Assembly (NCBI GenBank): GCA_027016915.1
Contig: JALURJ010000031.1
Span: 1 to 17,545 of the forward strand
Reading direction: 5' to 3'
From: Desulfurococcales archaeon
Lineage (GTDB): Archaea > Thermoproteota > Thermoprotei_A > Sulfolobales > WAQK01
DNA: 17,545 nt
Positions 13,512 to 17,545 of this stretch are shown in pieces (the stretch's first letter is position 1; every line of letters starts with the position of its first letter). Under the pieces are notes generated by a model, which searched no databases, was not told where the DNA came from, and saw only the letters and a list, made by a program, of their open reading frames with translations. The position numbers were made by a program, and so were the translations under genes.

Positions 13512-15161
13512 GTGGTGTGCATCGTGCCTCTCTCATCCATAGAGGAGGTAAGCCTAGCCTACGGGCTGGACCACTTCGAGATTGACGGGCCCTACAGGCT
13601 GCTGCTCCGCTACTTTCTGGGCAGGGAGCCGGAGCTAAGGGGTCTCGGCAGGTTTGCTGGTACAGAGGTTTACGAGGTTGGCTACAGGGTTGACAGGGTT
13701 GGACAGCCGCTCCTCTACACGTGGAGCGTTGAGGGTGTGAGGAGGGATGTGGTCTGGCTGGACCCCGCTGAGCGGAGGGTGTTGGAGGAGCTGGTTAGGA
13801 GGTTCGCGGTTAACCAGGCTCCCTACAGGGGCGGGTCTTGGCACGAGCACTACGCTGGCATATACCTGGTTGGGGATCCGGGGCTGGCCTGTGTGCTCAC
13901 GATAACGATGCAGACGGCCTACACGCTCTACAAGTATGGCGGCGATCTGAAGAACTACTATGCCAACCTCTCAGGGATAGGGGAGCCCCTAATGTGGGGT
14001 GCCACCTGGTTCACAGAGGTCCAGGGGGGAAGCGACCTCGGTGCGAACACCACCGCTGCTGTTAAGGGTAATGACGGGGTGTGGAGGCTTACCGGCTACA
14101 AGTACTTCGCCAGCGGCGCCGGGATAGCGGATCTAGCCCTGGTCACTGCCAGGATCCCTGGCTCGAGGCCGGGGGCTAAGGGGCTTAGCCTGTTCCTGGT
14201 GCCGAGGCTTAACAGGGAGGGTGAGCCCAACTACGCTATACGGAGGCTGAAGTGGAAGAGCGGTACTGTAGCAGTGCCCACGGGGGAGGTAGAGCTCATG
14301 GATTCCGAGGCCTACCTGATAGGGGAGGCTGACAAGGGGATATACTACACGCTGGAGAGCCTCATGGTGTCAAGGCTTTCCAACTCTATGGGGGCCCTAG
14401 GCGTGGCCAGGAAGGCCTATCTTGAAGCCTACCTATACGCCTTGAGGAGGAAGGCGTTCGGCAAGAGGCTGGTGGAGCACCCCCTGGTGGTCAGAGACCT
14501 CCTCGAGATGGAGGCTGAGCTGGAGGCGGCCATGGCCCTAACCATGAAGGCTATAAGCCTCTTTGACCGCGCCTGGAGGGATACGCCGCCCTACAGCGAC
14601 GCCTACCACTACGCCAGGCTTCTCACCCACATAGCCAAGAACGTGACGGCGGAGATGGCTTCCAGGGTCACCCAGGCCGCCATGGAGCTTTTCGGAGGCA
14701 TAGGCTTCCTCCACGAGTTCCCCGTCGAAAGGTGGCACCGCGAGGCCCTGATAACACCCATATGGGAGGGGACCAGCAACATCCAGGCCCTAGACATGCT
14801 GGAGGTCATGGAGAAGAAGGGAGCTCACAAGGCTCTGCTCCAGGAGCTCGACGAGCTGGCAAGAGATTCTCCTGACCCCAGCCTGGCCAGGGCGGCGCTC
14901 GACCTGGCGGAGGAGGCCCTTAGAGTAGCGTCAACGCCGGAGTCTGCAGTGTTTAACGCCAAGGAGGTGCTCCGAATGCTGGGCTCCTCCACGGCGATCC
15001 TCCTGCTGCTCGACGCCTCCGCTAGGGTGGGGGACCCCGCGGCTGCACACGTGGCTAGGACATACTATGAGTCCAGGGTTCTCGGCAAGCTAAGGTCCCC
15101 GCCGCCCCGGGACGCTGTGAACAGTATTCTGAGCCTTAGGGGCGGGCTCCCCCACCCTTAA
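13512..15161 (+). CDS. AidB-like acyl-CoA dehydrogenase family flavoprotein
   Basis: A 549-residue FAD protein of the acyl-CoA dehydrogenase superfamily, closest in architecture to E. coli AidB (isovaleryl-CoA dehydrogenase-like, linked to alkylation-damage response). Visible features are WFTEVQGGSDLGANTT at 166-181 (AidB has a very similar TEKQGGSD-ANTT sequence), LTGYKYFASGAGIADLALV at 193-211, KGLSLFLVPR at 223-232, SRLSNSMGALGVARKAYLEA at 287-306, AFGKRLVEHPLV at 315-326, and IWEGTSNIQALDML at 417-430, whose Glu is at the usual catalytic-base region. The start is the GTG pair 13512/13515, matching the TATA-like box. No electron-transfer flavoprotein, thiolase or enoyl-CoA hydratase genes are near, so it does not look like part of a beta-oxidation operon. 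Substrate is unknown. It converges on the deaminase gene with two bases between stops. Confidence 0.88.
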   Translation: MVCIVPLSSIEEVSLAYGLDHFEIDGPYRLLLRYFLGREPELRGLGRFAGTEVYEVGYRVDRVGQPLLYTWSVEGVRRDVVWLDPAERRVLEELVRRFAVNQAPYRGGSWHEHYAGIYLVGDPGLACVLTITMQTAYTLYKYGGDLKNYYANLSGIGEPLMWGATWFTEVQGGSDLGANTTAAVKGNDGVWRLTGYKYFASGAGIADLALVTARIPGSRPGAKGLSLFLVPRLNREGEPNYAIRRLKWKSGTVAVPTGEVELMDSEAYLIGEADKGIYYTLESLMVSRLSNSMGALGVARKAYLEAYLYALRRKAFGKRLVEHPLVVRDLLEMEAELEAAMALTMKAISLFDRAWRDTPPYSDAYHYARLLTHIAKNVTAEMASRVTQAAMELFGGIGFLHEFPVERWHREALITPIWEGTSNIQALDMLEVMEKKGAHKALLQELDELARDSPDPSLARAALDLAEEALRVASTPESAVFNAKEVLRMLGSSTAILLLLDASARVGDPAAAHVARTYYESRVLGKLRSPPPRDAVNSILSLRGGLPHP

Positions 15162-15163
15162 CC

Positions 15164-16438
15164 CTATACTTCTCCCTCGAAGAAGCCATTTAGCCTCTCA
15201 GCTATACGGGCGGCCTCTTCAGTGAACTTCTCGGCCTTCTCAGGCGAGTAGGCTGCCCTGCCAGCAACTATGGTGTAAACCACGTCGCCGCCGGTCGCGG
15301 CGTAGACCAGGGCTGAGACCAGGTTGTCGGGCCTTAGGGGCTGGAGGTGTAGCCTCGAGGCGTCCAGCAGCACGAGGTCGGCCTCGTATCCTGGCTTCAG
15401 GCGTCCAGCCCTGACGCCCATGATCTCGGCTCCTCCAAGCGTGGCTGCTCTCAGCACGTGGAGGGCCTTAACCCTGGTGTCCCAGTAGCTGTGCCTCTGG
15501 AGCAGCACTGCAGCCTTCATCTCCCTGAACATGTCGAGCACGTTGTTGGACGCTGCTCCGTCCGTGCCTAGCCCCACAGTCACCCCTTTTTCCTGGAGGT
15601 CGTGGAGGGGGAGGAACCCGGCGGTGGCTAGCTTCATGTTAGAGACGGGGCAGTGGGCTATGGTGGCCCCCGCCTTGGCCACGGCCTGGTATTCCCAGCT
15701 GGTGGCCCACCCCATGTGGACCAGGTGCACCCTCTGGCTGAGGAGCCCGGCGTCTCTAAGTGCCTCGACTGGGAACTTCCCGTACCTCTGCTTTACAGCG
15801 TACACCTCCCTCCGCGTTTCGGCAGCGTGCATCTGGAGCCTCACCCCTATCTCGCCAGCTATCTCGAGGCCCTTTTCCACAGCCTCTATGGGGGCCGCGT
15901 AGAGGGAGTGAACGTTGACTATAGGCTTCACAAGCTTAAGCTTCTCAAGGCCCTTAGCCAGCCTCACGGTCTCCTCGGCCCACTTGTCGATGCTTGTCAT
16001 GTTCTCCAGCATGACGGGGCCTACCAGGGCCCGTATGCCCAGCTCCTCCGCAGCTTTGGCGGTCTCCTCCGGGTAGAAATACATGTCCACGAACCCGGCT
16101 GTGCCTGAGGAGAGCATCTCCATGATGGCCAGCCTAGAGGCTTCGTGGATGACCCCGGGCGTCAGCCTCTTCTCGGCCCTCCAGACCCGCTGCAGCCACT
16201 CCTCGAGGATGGCGTCGTCGTGAAATCCCCGGAAGAGCGCCATGGCTGCATGCGTGTGGGTGTTGTAGAGGGCTGGCATGCAGACCATGTGATCGGCATC
16301 TATAATTGTGCCGGACTTGCCGCTGCACTCGCCCAGGCAGGTTATCTGGCCGCCCTCAAGATAGATATCCACATCCCTTAGAACCCCTTCTACAGGGTCG
16401 AGGGCGAAGCGGCACTGGCGGACAAGTATGGGCTCCAT
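15164..16438 (-). CDS. mtaD: MTA/SAH deaminase-type amidohydrolase
   Basis: A 424-residue amidohydrolase of the 5'-methylthioadenosine/S-adenosylhomocysteine deaminase (TrzN/AtzA-like) group, which removes the adenine amino group of SAH or MTA for purine and sulfur salvage. Metal-site residues are all present: H61 and H63 (YNTHTHAAM), H204 with E207 (LQMHAAE), H241 (VHLVHMGW) and D293 (LGTDGAASNN), with HCPVSNMKLA at 262-271 helping shape the pocket. The C-terminal GRLKPGYEADLVLLD is the returning beta-sandwich strand typical of the family. Start ATG 16438 has a GGAGAG ribosome-binding site. A TATA-like TTTAAA near 16494-16499 on the minus strand would give a leader of about 30 bases. Guanine or other deaminases of the same fold are less likely alternatives; the exact substrate needs assay. 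Confidence 0.87.
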   Translation of the reverse strand: MEPILVRQCRFALDPVEGVLRDVDIYLEGGQITCLGECSGKSGTIIDADHMVCMPALYNTHTHAAMALFRGFHDDAILEEWLQRVWRAEKRLTPGVIHEASRLAIMEMLSSGTAGFVDMYFYPEETAKAAEELGIRALVGPVMLENMTSIDKWAEETVRLAKGLEKLKLVKPIVNVHSLYAAPIEAVEKGLEIAGEIGVRLQMHAAETRREVYAVKQRYGKFPVEALRDAGLLSQRVHLVHMGWATSWEYQAVAKAGATIAHCPVSNMKLATAGFLPLHDLQEKGVTVGLGTDGAASNNVLDMFREMKAAVLLQRHSYWDTRVKALHVLRAATLGGAEIMGVRAGRLKPGYEADLVLLDASRLHLQPLRPDNLVSALVYAATGGDVVYTIVAGRAAYSPEKAEKFTEEAARIAERLNGFFEGEV

Positions 16439-16490
16439 TCTCTCCAGCCTTGCCCAAGGGCCTGTTTTACCTCATTGAAACAATGGTTGC

Positions 16491-16503
16491 GGATTTAAAC
16501 TTT
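16491..16503 (-). promoter_or_regulatory. TATA-like box for the amidohydrolase gene
   Basis: AAAGTTTAAATCC on the minus strand, starting right where the decayed reading frame upstream ends. Predicted transcription near 16470 gives a short leader before ATG 16438. Confidence 0.35.
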
Positions 16504-16818
16504 ACCAGGCCAGTGGCCGGTTCTCCCAGCACCTTCCAAGTCTATGCCGCCTGCAACTATATGGGCAGCGCCCAGCACGGCCAGGGCTCCCCACTATATG
16601 TTGTTAGGGCTGAGCTGGGCACGGCGAAAATGCAATGTGGATTAGCTCTGCAAGGGTGCCCCAGTGATGCGCAGAACTACAGCTACCAGGATAGCCCCCA
16701 GCAAGCTCGGCGCCGGGCTCGGCGAGCACTGTGCTCTCAGCCACTAGTAGAGCTGAAACTATCTAGGATTAGCAGTCCTGCCACGGAGAGCGCTTCTCAG
16801 AGCCTCTAACGCTCCCAT
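16495..16818 (-). pseudogene. Decayed small membrane-protein gene
   Basis: This fills most of the 390-base stretch without an intact gene. On the minus strand, AGGAG (16830-16826) stands seven bases before ATG 16818, which opens MGALEALRSALRGRTANPR and stops at TAG 16761-16759. Protein-like sequence then continues in another frame (IVSALLVAESTVLAEPGAEL, from 16762), moves to a third frame (AILVAVVLRITGAPLQS), meets TAA at 16644-16642, and after one more in-frame TAG goes on as WGALAVLGAAHIVAGGIDLE up to TAA 16497-16495. Put together this is a protein of about 105 residues with two or three hydrophobic helices, broken by two frameshifts and two stops. It follows the 94-residue gene at 16829-17113 by 10 bases, so it was probably the second gene of that operon. 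The alternative is the uninterrupted plus-strand frame 16483-16809, but its composition (rich in Ser and Gln, clustered CGN arginines) looks like an antisense shadow. Confidence 0.5.
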
Positions 16819-16825
16819 CTAAGTT

Positions 16826-16830
16826 CTCCT
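16826..16830 (-). promoter_or_regulatory. Ribosome-binding site before the decayed gene
   Basis: AGGAG on the minus strand, seven bases before ATG 16818 and overlapping the stop codon of the upstream 94-residue gene. Its presence is the main reason to treat 16495-16818 as a former gene rather than empty spacer. Confidence 0.45.
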
Positions 16831-17113
16831 AGATGCTCCTAGGGTATAGGGGCTTCTGGAGGCCTGGCGGATGCCCCATGAAGGGTCTGGCGGAGGGCTC
16901 TGCCGCCGCCCCGTGGCATAGCTCCTCCAGGTTCTCCATGTAGCGGAGGATCCTCGCGTAGCCGGCCACGAGGTTCTCCGCAGCCTCTTCCTCGCCGTGT
17001 TCCAGGAGCTTCCTGGCAGCATTGTAGATGAAGTCGGGGACGAGTCTCCGCGGCAAATGGTGTCTCCTCAGGACTTCAGCGAGCTTCTCCTCTCCAGTCA
17101 CGGGTTTTCCCAA
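16829..17113 (-). CDS. Hypothetical helical protein (94 aa)
   Basis: I do not recognise this protein. Residues about 5-70 look wholly alpha-helical (GEEKLAEVLRRHHLPRRL, DFIYNAARKLLEHGEEEAAE, NLVAGYARILRYMENLEEL), rich in Glu, Arg and Leu, followed by a proline-rich tail (SARPFMGHPPGLQKPLYP). There is one Cys and no membrane segment, so it should be soluble. TTG 17113 is the listed start; a TATA-like AATTTATAG (17147-17139 on the minus strand) lies about 29 bases upstream, fitting a nearly leaderless message. GTG 17101 is an alternative. It is divergent from the winged-helix gene at 17270 and is followed ten bases on by the broken membrane gene. Confidence 0.6.
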   Translation of the reverse strand: MGKPVTGEEKLAEVLRRHHLPRRLVPDFIYNAARKLLEHGEEEAAENLVAGYARILRYMENLEELCHGAAAEPSARPFMGHPPGLQKPLYPRSI

Positions 17114-17138
17114 TCGAGAATATATTGCCTGGGCTATT

Positions 17139-17147
17139 CTATAAATT
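17139..17147 (-). promoter_or_regulatory. TATA-like box for the 94-residue gene
   Basis: AATTTATAG on the minus strand, with predicted transcription close to TTG 17113. The same bases read TATAAATT on the plus strand, so bidirectional use is possible. Confidence 0.4.
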
Positions 17148-17225
17148 GTCGCCCGTCTTTGTGGAGAGGCCTCGACAAGAGATGGGCTGGACTAGAGGGT
17201 TTTGAGGAGAAGGCTCCTCATCACC

Positions 17226-17236
17226 TATATCTATAT
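17226..17236 (+). promoter_or_regulatory. TATA-like box for the winged-helix gene at the right edge
   Basis: TATATCTATAT, with transcription predicted near 17255. The leader would contain GGTGG (17259-17263), a ribosome-binding site six bases before GTG 17270, which decides that start. Confidence 0.45.
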
Positions 17237-17269
17237 GGAGATGACACTAACAATGAACGGTGGCGACAG

Positions 17270-17545
17270 GTGGAGGACAGGCTGGTCGAAGAGTACCTGA
17301 AGGCCCTCATGCACCCGGTCAGGAGGATGATTATACGGCTCCTAGCCGAGAAGGGGAGCCTAACCTACAGCGAGCTCATGAGGCTCACCAAGGTCGAAGA
17401 CTCAGGGACCTTCGGCTTCCACCTCAGAGGCTTGAGGGGCCTGGTCAGGAAGAATGAGGAGGGCGAGTACGAACTGACCCCCGAGGGCTGGAAGGTCTAC
17501 AGGGCGCTGAAACACTTGGAAAACCTGGGAGGAGAGGTAAGGGAG
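17270..17545 (+). CDS. Winged-helix (ArsR-like) transcriptional regulator, cut by window edge
   Basis: The first 92 codons are visible and the frame is open to the last base. They encode a winged-helix domain common in archaeal regulators: ALMHPVRRMIIRLLAEKGSL, YSELMRLTKVEDSGTFGFHL with the recognition helix, LRGLRGLVRKNEEGEYELTP as the wing, then EGWKVYRALKHLENLGGE. It resembles archaeal ArsR-like regulators whose C-terminus may carry a further domain or membrane helices; that part lies outside the window. GTG 17270 is chosen for its GGTGG site. The shorter overlapping frames from ATG 17253 and GTG 17260 are shadows. The divergent placement next to the 16829-17113 gene suggests it may control that unit; this is inference. 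Confidence 0.8.
   Translation, partial: MEDRLVEEYLKALMHPVRRMIIRLLAEKGSLTYSELMRLTKVEDSGTFGFHLRGLRGLVRKNEEGEYELTPEGWKVYRALKHLENLGGEVRE

Noticed and set aside
16306..16809. 167-codon plus-strand frame
   Set aside because: Its first part is antisense to the conserved deaminase. The rest (from ATG 16483) has Ser/Gln-rich composition with clustered CGN arginine codons and lacks a suitably placed promoter. Kept as an alternative in the pseudogene entry.
16440..16828. tRNA or C/D-box small RNA in the gap
   Set aside because: No T-loop consensus or cloverleaf was found, and the one TGATG-like C box near 16665 has no D box at proper spacing.

Overview
The window looks like chromosomal DNA of a hyperthermophilic crenarchaeon, most plausibly a Desulfurococcales member such as Aeropyrum. 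This is inferred from gene content and style, not from a database match. Signs are a NurA-HerA pair, an archaeal DTD2-type D-aminoacyl-tRNA deacylase, a dihydropteroate-synthase-related protein of the archaeal type, high G+C, AGG/AGA arginine and ATA isoleucine codons, many GTG/TTG starts, and AT-rich TATA-like boxes about 24-26 bases before start codons (leaderless genes). No rRNA, tRNA, CRISPR, IS element or obvious prophage was seen.

Layout. Positions 1-1085 (minus) hold an ATP-NAD kinase family gene cut by the window edge. Divergent from it, threonine synthase (1132-2304) is followed by nurA (about 2357-3625) and a large, divergent herA (3588-5693). These two overlap and should form a DNA-end-processing helicase-nuclease pair, with no mre11/rad50 beside them. 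A lone 83-residue unknown protein (5778-6029) ends in a hairpin/T-run terminator. Next is a two-gene unit: a DUF438-hemerythrin-PAS protein (6161-7474) and a small HTH regulator with a C-terminal Cys/His cluster (7477-7878). Its promoter/start region carries a perfect 18-bp palindrome, which makes a self-contained, autoregulated redox or gas-sensing module plausible.

The middle holds a winged-helix protein with an unrecognised beta-rich C-terminal region (7875-8957, minus), DTD2 (9054-9878), a polytopic GT-C-like membrane protein (9920-11287) and a dihydropteroate-synthase-related protein (11337-12890). The right part holds a YfcE/MJ0936-type phosphoesterase (minus), an AidB-like acyl-CoA dehydrogenase (plus) and an MTA/SAH deaminase-type amidohydrolase (minus). 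Most of these look like single-gene units with their own promoters.

The right edge has a 94-residue unknown gene (16829-17113, minus). Just downstream of it on the same strand, preceded by a good ribosome-binding site, is what reads as a broken small membrane-protein gene (16495-16818). Divergent from this pair is a winged-helix regulator gene (from 17270) that runs off the window. The most interesting items are the palindrome-controlled DUF438/regulator module, the unusual HerA, the winged-helix/unknown-domain fusion and the decayed membrane gene.
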